DNA of 64,000 bases, taken from Candidatus Lutibacillus vidarii. Lineage in GTDB: Bacteria; Actinomycetota; Actinomycetes; Actinomycetales; Dermatophilaceae. The stretch lies in assembly GCA_016717165.1 (NCBI GenBank), contig JADKGA010000001.1:186001-250000 (forward strand), written 5' to 3'. The notes beneath the pieces were generated by a model that did not search any database, was not told where the DNA came from, and saw only the letters and a program-made list of their open reading frames with translations. Position numbers and translations under genes: made by a program. Of the stretch, positions 25,970 through 35,977 are shown piece after piece. Every line of letters starts with the position of its first letter. Position 1 is the first letter of the stretch.

Positions 25970-27390
25970 TGGCCGGCCCGGTGCTCGGAGCCGGCGCGGA
26001 CCGGTGGGCCGCCGACGACTCGATGAACGAGCTGGAGACCGCGATGTGGCGCGCTGAGCGTCACCCGCAGCGGTCCTCGACGCTGTGCAGCCTGCTCATC
26101 CTCGACCAGGCCCCCGACTGGGACCGGCTCGTCGCCGCCCACGAGTGGGCGACGAGCCTGATCGGCCGGGCTCGGCAGCGCGTTGTGGAGCCCCTCCTCC
26201 CGGTCGGAACCCCGGTATGGCGTGCCGACCCTCACTTCAAGCTCGACTACCACCTGCGCCGGCTCCATCTCGGACCGCGCAAGTCCATGGCCGACCTGCT
26301 CACCCTCGCGCAGACCATCGCCCAGGTGCCCTTCGACCGGACCCGGCCGCTGTGGGAGGCGACCCTGATCGAGGGACTGGAGGGCGGCCGGGCGGCATAC
26401 CTGCTCAAGCTGCACCACAGCCTCACCGACGGGCTGGGCGCGGTCCAGCTGCTCGCCCTCGTGCAGAGCCCGACCCGGGAGCACACCGCCGACAAGCCGA
26501 CCCGAGCCACGGCAGCGACCGAGGAGCCGGCCGACCCGGTCGAGGTGACCCTCGACGCGGCCCGACGCACCCTCGCCCACGGCACCGGGCTGCTCGGCGC
26601 GGCCGTCGACACCGCCCGGCACTGGCTGGCCAACCCCGGCGATGTCACGTCCGAGACCCTGCGCTTCGGGGCCTCGCTGCGTCGGGTGCTCTCGCCGCCG
26701 CCGGCTCCCCCATCGCCGCTGCTGCGGCCCCGGGATGGCCGCGCGTGGGTCTTCAGGACCCTGGAGTGCCAGCTGGCCGACCTGCGTCGGGCGGGACGGG
26801 CCGCTGGCGGGTCGGTCAACGACGCCTACCTGGCCGCTCTGCTGGGCGGGCTGCGGCGCTACCACGAGGTCCACGGGGTGCCGGTCGACGAGCTGCCCGT
26901 CACGGTGCCGGTCTCGCTTCGGCGGGCCGACGACCCGATGGGCGGCAACGCCTTCGCGGGGGCGATGTTCGCGGCGCCGGTCGGCATCGTCGACCCGGCG
27001 GACCGGATCGCGGCGATGCGGGGCATCGTCATGTCCTCGCTGACCGAGCCCGCCCTGGACGCCCTGTCCATCGTCACGCCGGTCGTCAACCGGCTCCCCT
27101 CGGCCGTGGGCGCGACGGTGGTCGAGTTCGCCGCCAACACCGACCTGTCCGCCTCGAATGTCCCCGGGCTGACCGAGGACGCCTACATGGCCGGGGCGCG
27201 GATCGAGCGGATCTTCCCGTTCGGACCCTTGCCCGGGGTGGCGGTCATGGCCGCGATGGTCACCCATGTCGGCACCTGCTGCATCGGGCTCAATATCGAC
27301 GGGTCAGGGGTCAAGGACGTCCCGGTGCTCGCCGAGTGCTTCGAGGCCGGGCTGGCCGAGGTGCTCGCGCTGGGTCGGCCGCGCTCCTGA
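25969..27390 (+). CDS. Wax ester synthase / diacylglycerol acyltransferase (WS/DGAT)
   Basis: Makes storage triacylglycerol or wax ester from acyl-CoA plus diacylglycerol or alcohol. The 473 residues have the catalytic motif HHSLTDG (His149-His150, Asp154) and PLWEATLIEGLEGG before it. Later markers are VNDAYLAALLGGLRRYHE, TVPVSLR and NVPG. ATG overlaps the plsC stop codon (TGATG). With plsB and plsC it completes a Kennedy-type route if the HAD domain or another phosphatase supplies diacylglycerol. The three-gene order matches a conserved mycobacterial cluster, from memory. Confidence 0.92.
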   Translation: MAGPVLGAGADRWAADDSMNELETAMWRAERHPQRSSTLCSLLILDQAPDWDRLVAAHEWATSLIGRARQRVVEPLLPVGTPVWRADPHFKLDYHLRRLHLGPRKSMADLLTLAQTIAQVPFDRTRPLWEATLIEGLEGGRAAYLLKLHHSLTDGLGAVQLLALVQSPTREHTADKPTRATAATEEPADPVEVTLDAARRTLAHGTGLLGAAVDTARHWLANPGDVTSETLRFGASLRRVLSPPPAPPSPLLRPRDGRAWVFRTLECQLADLRRAGRAAGGSVNDAYLAALLGGLRRYHEVHGVPVDELPVTVPVSLRRADDPMGGNAFAGAMFAAPVGIVDPADRIAAMRGIVMSSLTEPALDALSIVTPVVNRLPSAVGATVVEFAANTDLSASNVPGLTEDAYMAGARIERIFPFGPLPGVAVMAAMVTHVGTCCIGLNIDGSGVKDVPVLAECFEAGLAEVLALGRPRS

Positions 27391-27454
27391 GTCCGGGCGT
27401 TCGCCGGGTTCGGTGCTGGTCGCCGGTGCGGGTCGCCGGTGCGGTCCGGCAGGG

Positions 27455-28378
27455 TCAGCGGCCGCTGGGCTCCTGGCCCGGGTCGAGGTCGCTCGTCGGC
27501 GGGAGCAACCGGGTGCGGATCGCGTCTTCGCGGGCCAGGCGCTGCTGGTCGCGGTTGCGACGTTCCGCCACCAATGCGGCCAGCACGGTCTCGGCATGGA
27601 ACCCGGGTGGGGGGGCCGGGGCGACATACGGGAGCATCTCGCCGAGGAGGCGGGCACCGACGGTGAGCCGGGCGTGGGGGGTGAGCTCGGCGCGCCCGGC
27701 GAGGAAGGTCCGGACGCCGGCCTGCAGCCCCTCCGGGGCGGTGCCGAGGTCCGCGGCGGCGGCCCAGGCGGCGAGCTCGCGCGGCATGGCGACCGGCGGC
27801 GGGATGCGGACTGCCACCCGTTCCCGGATGACATAGGTGCCGGCCGCGATATCACCGAGCCGCTTGCTCTTGAGGGTCACGAGCGCGGCGATAAGGGCCG
27901 GGATGCCTTGGAAGAGGTAGATCTCGACGACCCCGACCAGGCCGCGGGCCATGGCGTGACGGAAGGTGATCGGACCGGCGTCGTCGCGGACGGTGCGCAG
28001 GCCGACGAGCTTCTTGCCGAGGGTGCGCCCGCGGGTGAGCGTCTCGCTGGTGACCGGTATGCCGATGAGGACGAGGACGGCGACCAGCACGCTGACGGCA
28101 CGCAGCAGCGCGACATCGGTTCCCGCACCGATCCGGCTCAGGCCCGCGGTCCAGACCGCCCAGAGGAGCAGGAGAGCGATGGCACCGACGAGCAGGTCGA
28201 TCAGGCCCGAGCCGACCCGGGAGCCGATCGAGGCGGGGGGCAGCTCAAGGGCGACCGCTTCGCCGGTGACGAGGTCGTCGGTGTGGACCCAGGTGGCGTC
28301 GTTGGTGGGGCCGGTAGCCGCGCCCGCACCGCTGGCCGCACCAGTGGCTGCCCCCGGCTGCGTCCCCGTGTCCGCCAT
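27455..28378 (-). CDS. RDD-family membrane protein
   Basis: A 307-residue protein with an Ala/Gly/Thr-rich N-terminus (1-35), then an RDD domain of three to four spans (about 50-190): GSRVGSGLIDLLVGAIALLL, LRAVSVLVAVLVLIGIPV and the typical TLGKKLVGLRTV loop. The C-terminal 110 residues are soluble and alpha-helical (PPGFHAETVLAALVAERRNR). Function of RDD proteins is unclear; some transport ions. ATG at 28378 is only 30 bases from the divergent SpoIIM gene, with which RDD genes regularly occur. An upstream frame extension overlapping SpoIIM is rejected. Confidence 0.87.
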   Translation of the reverse strand: MADTGTQPGAATGAASGAGAATGPTNDATWVHTDDLVTGEAVALELPPASIGSRVGSGLIDLLVGAIALLLLWAVWTAGLSRIGAGTDVALLRAVSVLVAVLVLIGIPVTSETLTRGRTLGKKLVGLRTVRDDAGPITFRHAMARGLVGVVEIYLFQGIPALIAALVTLKSKRLGDIAAGTYVIRERVAVRIPPPVAMPRELAAWAAAADLGTAPEGLQAGVRTFLAGRAELTPHARLTVGARLLGEMLPYVAPAPPPGFHAETVLAALVAERRNRDQQRLAREDAIRTRLLPPTSDLDPGQEPSGR

Positions 28379-28408
28379 ACCGGCAGGGTAGTCGGTTAGG
28401 TTGAGCAG

Positions 28409-29413
28409 GTGGATGTCGACGCATATGTCGCCGCGCACCGCCACCAGTGGGAGCGGCTCGAGACGCTCAACGGGCGGCGGCGCCTCAGCGGTGCCGAGTC
28501 GGACGAGATCCTCGACCTGTACCAACGCGTGTCCACCCATCTGTCCCGGCTGCGCTCCAGCGCGCCGGACCCCTCCCTGGTCGCCCACCTGTCGGTGCTC
28601 CTGGCCCGGGCTCGCACCAGGACGGTCGGGAGCCGGACGTCGTCCTGGCGCGACGTCAGCGCCTTCTTCACCGCGACCTTCCCGGCGATGCTCTACCGGT
28701 CGAGGTGGTGGTGGCTCGGGACGATGGCGGTCAATCTCGGTGCGGCATACGTGATGACCTGGTGGTTCCTGCGCAACCCGGCCGTGGAGTCCACCCTGCT
28801 GACGCCGGAGGAGGTCGACCAGCTGGTCAACTCGGACTTCGCCGGGTACTACTCCGAGCACGCGGCGACCAGCTTCGCCGCCTCGGTGTGGACGAACAAC
28901 GCCCTGGTGGCGGCGCTGTGCATCGCCTTCGGGGTGCTCGGGTTTCCGGTGCTCTCGGTGTTGTACTCGAACATCCTCAACCTCGCGATCATCGCGTCGA
29001 TCATGATCCGGCACGGGCGGGCGGACGTCTTTTTCGGGCTGATCCTGCCGCACGGCATGCTCGAGCTGACGGCGGTCTTCGTCGCCGCGGGGGTGGGGCT
29101 GCGGGTCTTCTGGGCGTGGATCGAGCCCGGCAACCGATCTCGACCGCAGGCGGTTGCGGTGGCCTTCCGGTCCTCGGTGGTCGTGGCGCTCGGGCTGGTG
29201 GTCGTGCTGCTCGTGAGCGGGGCGATCGAGGCATTCGTCACGCCCTCGCCGCTGCCGACCTGGGCCCGGGTCGGCGTCGGGGCGCTCGCCGAGGTGGTCT
29301 TCTTCGCGTACGTCTTCGTCGTGGGTCGGCGCGCTGCGCTCGCGGGGGTGACCGGCGATCTCAGCGAGGCCGAGCGTGGCGACGACCTCCCGACAACGTC
29401 AACCCCCGCCTGA
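28409..29413 (+). CDS. SpoIIM-family (stage II sporulation protein M-like) membrane protein
   Basis: A 334-residue membrane protein with an acidic, helical N-terminus (VDAYVAAHRHQWERLE) and about five spans. SWRDVSAFFTATFPAMLYRSR precedes span 1, and FFGLILPHGMLELTAVFVAAG is the SpoIIM hallmark. The organism is unlikely to sporulate; in actinobacteria this family sits with RDD, DUF58 and MoxR genes and its role is unknown. GTG at 28409 begins MDVDAYV. It is followed by one copy of the DnaA-box palindromic element. Confidence 0.88.
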   Translation: MDVDAYVAAHRHQWERLETLNGRRRLSGAESDEILDLYQRVSTHLSRLRSSAPDPSLVAHLSVLLARARTRTVGSRTSSWRDVSAFFTATFPAMLYRSRWWWLGTMAVNLGAAYVMTWWFLRNPAVESTLLTPEEVDQLVNSDFAGYYSEHAATSFAASVWTNNALVAALCIAFGVLGFPVLSVLYSNILNLAIIASIMIRHGRADVFFGLILPHGMLELTAVFVAAGVGLRVFWAWIEPGNRSRPQAVAVAFRSSVVVALGLVVVLLVSGAIEAFVTPSPLPTWARVGVGALAEVVFFAYVFVVGRRAALAGVTGDLSEAERGDDLPTTSTPA

Positions 29414-29416
29414 CCC

Positions 29417-29499
29417 CCCTGTGGATAACCCGCAAAGACACACCTTTAGAAGCGTTCTAAAGGTGTGTCTTTGCGGGGCGGGGGAGGTTATCCACAGGG
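29417..29499. repeat. Nested palindrome with DnaA-box arms, copy 1
   Basis: Inner inverted repeat: two perfect 23-base arms (29429-29451 and 29455-29477, core GCAAAGACACACCTTTAGAA) around GCG. Outer inverted repeat: CCCTGTGGATAACC (29417-29430) and GGTTATCCACAGGG (29486-29499), each holding the exact E. coli-type DnaA box TTATCCACA, in inverted orientation. It fills the gap between convergent SpoIIM and DUF58 genes and could act as a bidirectional terminator. Confidence 0.95.
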
Positions 29500-29515
29500 T
29501 TGGGGTGCTGTGGGG

Positions 29516-30808
29516 CTAGAGGAGGCCGCGGCTCTTGAGCATGAGGTAGTGGTCCGCGAGCGCCGGCGGGAGCTGCTCGGGGGGCGCGTCGACCACCGTC
29601 ACCCCGAGGCGGCCCAGGGCCTCGACAACTCTGTCCTTGCTTGCCTGGGAACGCTCGGCCGCCGCCGCGTCGTAGACCTCCCGGGTGCTCGACCGCGTCG
29701 CCGCCATCGCCGCGACGGTCGGATCCGCCACGGAGGCGATGACCACCCGGTGGTGCCGGGTCAGGGCCGCCAGCGTGGGCAGCAGGGTCTCCTCGACCAC
29801 CACCGGCTCGACCGTCGTCAGCAGGACGACCAGCGCCCGCCGCCTGGTCACCTGGGCGACTCCGGCGGCCAGCCGGGTCCAGTCCGCCTCGACGAGGGTG
29901 GGCTCAAGCGGGGCCATCGCCGTGACCAGTTCGGCGAGCAGCCGGGTCCGGTCCACGCCGCTCACCCGGGCCCGGACCCGCCGGTCGCCGGCGACGAGGT
30001 CGACCCGGTCGCCGGCCCGGGACGCGAGAGCCGCGAGCAGCAGCGCCGCATCCATCGACGCGTCGAGCCTGGGCATGTCGAGAACGCGCCCCGCCGAGAG
30101 CCGCGAGGTGTCGAGGACCAGCACCACCCGGCGGTCCCGTTCTGGCTGCCAGGTGCGCACCACCGGCGCGCGCCGCCGAGCCGTCGCCCGCCAGTCGATC
30201 GACCGGACGTCGTCGCCGTCGACATAGTCGCGCAGCGAGTCGAACTCGGTCCCGGCGCCCCGGATCCGGACCGCGCTGCGCCCGTCGATCTGGCGCAGCA
30301 CCGCCAGCCGCGACGGCAGGTGCTTGCGCGAGTGGAAGGGCGGCAGCGCCCGCACCACCCCCGGCACCGGGACCGACCGCTGCCGCGCCGCGACCCCCAG
30401 CGGCCCGAACGCGCGCAGCGTGACATGGTCGGCCGGCCGGTCACCGCGCCGCACCGGTCGTAGCCCCGTCGTCAGTGCCCGCCGCTCACCCACCGGCACA
30501 TCGACGGTATGCCGCTCCCCGCTCGACCCCGCCGAGGGCAGCCAGGCGTCGCGGACCACCCCGCGCAGGTGCCGCCTCGAGCCGTTGGTGACGTACAGGG
30601 TCGTCGACGCCGCCTCCCCCAGCCGCACCTGGCTGCCCGGCCCCCGCGCGAAGGACACCCCCCGTGGGTCGGCGCTCAGCAGCATGTCGACGCCCGCGAC
30701 GACGACGCAGAGCCCCACCCACGCCCAGGCGGTCGCAGCCGAGGGCGCCGCGAGCACGGCGAACACCCCGGCCAGGACCAGCACGGGGAAGCGACGGCTG
30801 AGCGCCAT
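29516..30808 (-). CDS. DUF58 domain protein
   Basis: A 430-residue protein with one or two N-terminal membrane spans (LVLAGVFAVLAAPSAATAWAW) and a DUF58 region. The DUF58 core is recognised by GTEFDSLRDYVDGDDVRSIDWRATARR, followed by a vWA-like fold with VVLVLDTSRLSAGRV. Proteins of this type pair with MoxR ATPases and are thought to help assemble or mature envelope complexes. It ends the leftward operon that starts at 35034, six bases after the MoxR gene. Confidence 0.9.
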   Translation of the reverse strand: MALSRRFPVLVLAGVFAVLAAPSAATAWAWVGLCVVVAGVDMLLSADPRGVSFARGPGSQVRLGEAASTTLYVTNGSRRHLRGVVRDAWLPSAGSSGERHTVDVPVGERRALTTGLRPVRRGDRPADHVTLRAFGPLGVAARQRSVPVPGVVRALPPFHSRKHLPSRLAVLRQIDGRSAVRIRGAGTEFDSLRDYVDGDDVRSIDWRATARRRAPVVRTWQPERDRRVVLVLDTSRLSAGRVLDMPRLDASMDAALLLAALASRAGDRVDLVAGDRRVRARVSGVDRTRLLAELVTAMAPLEPTLVEADWTRLAAGVAQVTRRRALVVLLTTVEPVVVEETLLPTLAALTRHHRVVIASVADPTVAAMAATRSSTREVYDAAAAERSQASKDRVVEALGRLGVTVVDAPPEQLPPALADHYLMLKSRGLL

Positions 30809-30814
30809 ACCGAC

Positions 30815-31857
<1,043 letters not shown>

Positions 31858-31861
<4 letters not shown>

Positions 31862-33123
31862 GACGGGCCTTCCGTTCGGGGCGGGGAGGAGAGGAGGTCC
31901 TCGAGGGCGGTCAGGTCTCGGGCCAGTGCGCCGAGGGCGGCCTCGTCGGCCGGGAGCGGGCCGGTGAGCACAGCAGCCACGGCGTCCTGCGAGCGCCCGG
32001 TCACCGCGGCCAGCCGCTCGGCGACGACATCCGCAGGCGCGTGAGAGGGCAGGCCGAGCCGGCGACGGAGCCGGGCCAACGTGGCAGAGCGCAGGATCGC
32101 GCCGGCCCGCCGGGTGTCCCGGGACCGGCGGTACAGCGCTCCGCGGGCTCGGGTGGTCTCGATCGCGCGGACCACGACCGGGAGGGGCTCGCGGACCAGC
32201 CGGCCCAGACGGCGCCCACGCACCAGTGCGAGCCCGGCCAGAGCGGCGGCGGCGAGCCACAGGCTGGGGGTGAACCAGCGCGGCAGCGCGGCCCGGATCA
32301 CCCGCGCCCCCGATCCCTGGAGGTCGTCGAGCGTCGGGACATACCAGACCACTCGACTCGTGTGCCCCATCGCCCGCAGCGCCAGTGCGCCGGTGTCCCC
32401 GTCGAGGATCCGCTCGTTCGTCCAGGCCGGCGGGTCGGCGAAGACGGCCAGCGTCGGCTCCCCGCTGCGTTCGGTCACGACATAGGCCGCCACCCCGTCG
32501 CTAACAAAGCAGGGAAGGACTGTCGGCGAGGCCGAGACGAGGAAGCCCCGGTCCATCACCCCGAGGCGCTCGCCCGCCCGGACGTCGGTGGTCCCGCAGT
32601 CCACTGCGACCGGGTCAGCCGAGGCGGGGTAGCCGACGACCGGCCAGTCGAGCCCGAACAGGTCGAGCGCCACGGGGTCGTCGGTCGTGACGACGACCCG
32701 GGCTGCCGAGGAGATCGCGTCGTCAATGTCAGGCATGAGGAGTGGGTCGAGGAACCGGGTCGCCGTGACGACGACCGTGGTGTCCGCGTCGACCCCGGCA
32801 TCGGCGAGGGCGTCGACTCCCCTCGCGATGTCGACGCTCACGCCGTGGTCGGCGAGCACCCGAGCCAGCGCCCGGGACCCGGTGGGTCCGGCACTGTCCG
32901 GGTCGAGGGCGTCGGTCGTCGTGGACGTGAGCAGCGCGGCGACGAGCACGAAGCCGAGAGCGGCCAGGGCGAGGGTCCCGACGAGGACGGCCACGAGCCG
33001 GCGCCGGCGTCGGCGCCGCCCGGGCCCGCCCGCCGGTGCCTCCTGGCCGGCGTCGGTGGCCGGCTCCGCGGGGCCGTCGCCAGGGGTGCGGACCACCTCG
33101 GTCGTCTCCGGTATGACGCTCAC
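31858..33123 (-). CDS. DUF4350 domain membrane protein
   Basis: A 421-residue protein: acidic N-terminus, an Arg-rich stop-transfer stretch, one span (VAVLVGTLALAALGFVLVAALL, near 45-66), a large extracytoplasmic DUF4350 domain (SAGPTGSRALARVLADHGVSVD) with glutamine-amidotransferase-like fold, a second span (SLWLAAAALAGLALVRG) and a cytoplasmic tail with RRSRDTRRAGAILRSATLARL. Its function is not known. It overlaps both neighbours by four bases. Confidence 0.85.
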
Positions 33124-33773
33124 GACGCCACCCCGACAAGGTCGGGCAGCGACCGAGGTCGAGCTGAACGCAGGGCGGCGTCGAGGTCCCGGACCTCCTC
33201 GGCCTCGGCGCGCCCGACCTGGAGCTTGCCGTAGAGGACCACGTCGAAGACGTCACCCGATCGGGCCAGCGCGGCGGCGTGGTCCGGGAAGAGCGGCGCC
33301 AGGCGCAGGGCCACCTCATGGGCGGTGAGGCCAGCCGAGGGGCCGAGCAGGGTTCGGTCGGCGGCCTCGCGGGCCAGGGCGCGGAACCACGCGACCACTG
33401 CGTCCCCGTAGCGTGCTTCGGCATACGCCTCGTCGGCGATGGTGCGCCACTGCGCGGGCGTGACCTCACCCTGGGGAAGCACCCCAGGGCGGGTTCGCCC
33501 GACCCGCACGCGGTCACCACGGACCCGCAGCAGCATGGCGAGGACCGCCACGACGAGAGCCACGGCGAGGACGGCCCCGAGGATCGACATCGACCCCCCG
33601 GAACCCCCTCCCACCGTCCCGAAGAGCGAGCCCAACCGGTCCGCGAGCCAACCCAGTACTGCCTGGAGTGGGTTGGGACCCTGGTGGTACTCCGGCCGGG
33701 CGAGCTCGTCGGTGAGCCACTGGTGCGCCGTCGCCCCGTCCGGGTCGAGGTCGCGCAGGAGCAGTGGGAGCAC
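33120..33773 (-). CDS. DUF4129 domain membrane protein
   Basis: A 217-residue protein with an N-terminal segment (LRDLDPDGATAHQWLTDELA), a Gly/Ser stretch, one span (ILGAVLAVALVVAVLAMLLRV) and a cytoplasmic DUF4129 domain (AEARYGDAVVAWFRALARE). The start is a GTG at 33773, one base after the stop codon of the gene above it. DUF4129 proteins accompany MoxR, DUF58 and DUF4350 in actinobacteria. Function unknown. Confidence 0.86.
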   Translation of the reverse strand: MLPLLLRDLDPDGATAHQWLTDELARPEYHQGPNPLQAVLGWLADRLGSLFGTVGGGSGGSMSILGAVLAVALVVAVLAMLLRVRGDRVRVGRTRPGVLPQGEVTPAQWRTIADEAYAEARYGDAVVAWFRALAREAADRTLLGPSAGLTAHEVALRLAPLFPDHAAALARSGDVFDVVLYGKLQVGRAEAEEVRDLDAALRSARPRSLPDLVGVAS

Positions 33774-33774
33774 G

Positions 33775-35034
33775 TCAGTGCCAGCCGGGGTTGGTCGCGC
33801 GAAGCAGCACCTGGTCGAAGCCCTCGCTGCGGATTCGCGCGTCGATATAGAGCAGCGAGATGACCCCCGAGACGAAGGGGGCAGTCACCGCGGACGCGAG
33901 CAGTGCGGCCAGGACCTCGGCGACCAGGGTGGCCGTGGGGCTGCTCGCGGGCATGGTGAGGCCGATGACCACACCTGAAGCGAAGCCCAGGCCGACCTCG
34001 AGCACCTGGTTGATGATGGAGATGACGATCCCGCTCAGCAGGAGGACGCCGAGGGTGCGCCACCACCGGCCCTTCGTCAAGGTCATGCTCCGACGGATCG
34101 CCGCCATGACCCGCAGGTCCTCGAGGACGAGCGCGGGCGTGGCGAAGGTCAGCCTGACGTACACCCAGACTCCGACGACGAACAAGACGAGGATGAGCAG
34201 GACCGCGAGCCCCTCGAGCTGCTTCACGCTCGCGATCAGCGCGATGACGACCATGGCCACCAGCCAGGAAGCGGCGAGAAGCAGCACCAGGAGGATCGCT
34301 CGCCCCAGCTTCCCCCTCGCCGCCGCCCAGATCTGGCTGAGGGTCACGGTGCGCCCGAGCACTGCTTCCCCCACGGCGTGGGACACGAAGACCGGCAAGG
34401 TGACGCTGACCAGGAGGGAGACGATGGCGACCCCGCCCAGGGCGAGTGCCCCGACGGCCCAGTCTTTGCCCAGAGTGACCTCGTCGCCGTCGATGACAAG
34501 CAACCGGGACGTCCCGATGAGGGCGAGGATCGTCGTCGGGATCGCGGCGATGAGGTTGACGATGAGCGAGATGGCGAGGAGGGAGCCCTGGCTGCGGCGG
34601 AAGGCCCGGAAGGCGCCATCGAGGATCTCCCCGACGCCGAGCGGGCGCAGCGGCACGATCCCGGGCTTGGTCGTGTACCCCGGTCGGTCACCGACCTGGG
34701 CTGCGGCCGGTGGTGGCGGGACCGCGACCGGCGGGGTCGGCAGCGCCGCAGTCGGCGTGGGGACCGGAACCGGCGCGGTCGGTGCGTCAGTGATCGGCCC
34801 CTGGTGGCTGGGTCCGGGACCGGGGTACGCGGGAGTCGGTGGCGGGTTGCCCTGCCCAGGAGCCGGGTATGCCGGTCCGGGAGCCGGGTAGCCCGGCCCA
34901 GGTGCCGGGTAGTCCCGCCCAGGAGCCGGGTATGCCGAACCCGGGTATGCCGGACCGGAGTCTGCCGGACCCGGGTCTGCCGGACCGGAGTCAGCAGCCG
35001 GACCCACCGGTCCGCTCTGGTCTGCGTCGCTCAC
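33775..35034 (-). CDS. Proline-rich multi-span membrane protein (GPDPase-membrane-domain-like)
   Basis: A 419-residue protein, first gene of the leftward operon. Residues 1-115 are a low-complexity Pro/Gly/Ala/Tyr region built of YPAPGPG-type repeats. The rest has about six spans and begins IVPLRPLGVGEILDGAFRAFRRSQGSLL, the typical start of the glycerophosphoryl diester phosphodiesterase membrane domain. LVLEDLRVMAAIRRSMTLTKGRWWR is the conserved loop. No phosphodiesterase catalytic domain is present. Role unknown, probably envelope. Confidence 0.85.
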   Translation of the reverse strand: MSDADQSGPVGPAADSGPADPGPADSGPAYPGSAYPAPGRDYPAPGPGYPAPGPAYPAPGQGNPPPTPAYPGPGPSHQGPITDAPTAPVPVPTPTAALPTPPVAVPPPPAAAQVGDRPGYTTKPGIVPLRPLGVGEILDGAFRAFRRSQGSLLAISLIVNLIAAIPTTILALIGTSRLLVIDGDEVTLGKDWAVGALALGGVAIVSLLVSVTLPVFVSHAVGEAVLGRTVTLSQIWAAARGKLGRAILLVLLLAASWLVAMVVIALIASVKQLEGLAVLLILVLFVVGVWVYVRLTFATPALVLEDLRVMAAIRRSMTLTKGRWWRTLGVLLLSGIVISIINQVLEVGLGFASGVVIGLTMPASSPTATLVAEVLAALLASAVTAPFVSGVISLLYIDARIRSEGFDQVLLRATNPGWH

Positions 35035-35100
35035 GGCCCCCCCTGCGAAGGTGTGTTCTCGGACGTCTGAACGCTACCAAGGGCGGGGCCTTGGCGGGGT

Positions 35101-35952
35101 CTACGGCGTGACCGGGAGCGCCTCGACAACTCGACGCGCCACCTGCGGATCGCCGGAGACGGCATACCGACAGTCCTGCGCGCTGACCCGACCGGCCCCG
35201 CGACGGGTGAACGAGCGGGTGTCCATGACCAGGCGAGTTGCCGCGGCGTCGGCGGTGGGGTCGACGACGACCCCCGTCGGGCGACCGTCGGCGCCGACCT
35301 CGACCCGCACCGCGCGCACCGCGTGGACCGGCCCGGTGACCTCGACGACCACCGTGGTCCCCGGGTCGATGCCGGCGCCGCGGGAGACGATCCTCGGCAG
35401 CGAGTCGAGCACGACATGGACGAAGCCGGCCGATCCGACCGAGTCGAGCCCACCGGGCCGCCCGAGCGCCTCGCGGACATCCTGCTCATGGCACCACACG
35501 TCGGTCAGGCGCATCCGCATGACGTCCTTGGCCGGGGCCGGCGTGCCAAGCAGGCCGGTGATCACGGCGTCATCGTCGAGGGCCCGCAGCGCCGCCACAC
35601 GCCGGGGGAGCACCGCCTCGAGCTCATCGAGCACCTCGTCAGCGGTGCGCCCACGGCGTGCCTCGACGCCCTGTTCGATGAAGGCGCCCACCGGCGAGCG
35701 CAGCCAGGGATGGTCCGGGACGTCGACCTGAGGCTGCGGGTCTCCGGCGAGGAGGGACTCCACCGCCGCGACATGCGCGAGCTGGTCCTGGACGGTCCAG
35801 CCCGGGCACGCGGTCGCTCGGCCCAGCTCGTCCGGGGTCGCGGCCCGCCCCAGCGCGAGGAGAGCCCGGACCGAGGCCTCGAAGCCGTCAACTCGCTCGG
35901 CCATGGTGGTCGGTGGGTGGACGTCTGGCAGGTCACCTTGTGCCACGGTCAT
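35101..35952 (-). CDS. Mycothiol-dependent maleylpyruvate isomerase-family (DinB-like) protein
   Basis: A 283-residue protein of the MDMPI/DinB_2 superfamily. The N-terminal four-helix domain carries metal-ligand histidines in CPGWTVQDQLAHVAAVE and LTDVWCHEQDVREALG. The C-terminal domain contains VVEVTGPVHAVRAVRVEVG, SCP2-like. Members use mycothiol, the actinobacterial thiol, but most have unknown substrates. The start at 35952 could also be the ATG at 35904 (MAERVD). It diverges from the CopD-CtaG gene with 25 bases between starts. Confidence 0.85.
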   Translation of the reverse strand: MTVAQGDLPDVHPPTTMAERVDGFEASVRALLALGRAATPDELGRATACPGWTVQDQLAHVAAVESLLAGDPQPQVDVPDHPWLRSPVGAFIEQGVEARRGRTADEVLDELEAVLPRRVAALRALDDDAVITGLLGTPAPAKDVMRMRLTDVWCHEQDVREALGRPGGLDSVGSAGFVHVVLDSLPRIVSRGAGIDPGTTVVVEVTGPVHAVRAVRVEVGADGRPTGVVVDPTADAAATRLVMDTRSFTRRGAGRVSAQDCRYAVSGDPQVARRVVEALPVTP

Positions 35953-35977
35953 GGGCCACTGTACCTAGGCTGGTCCT

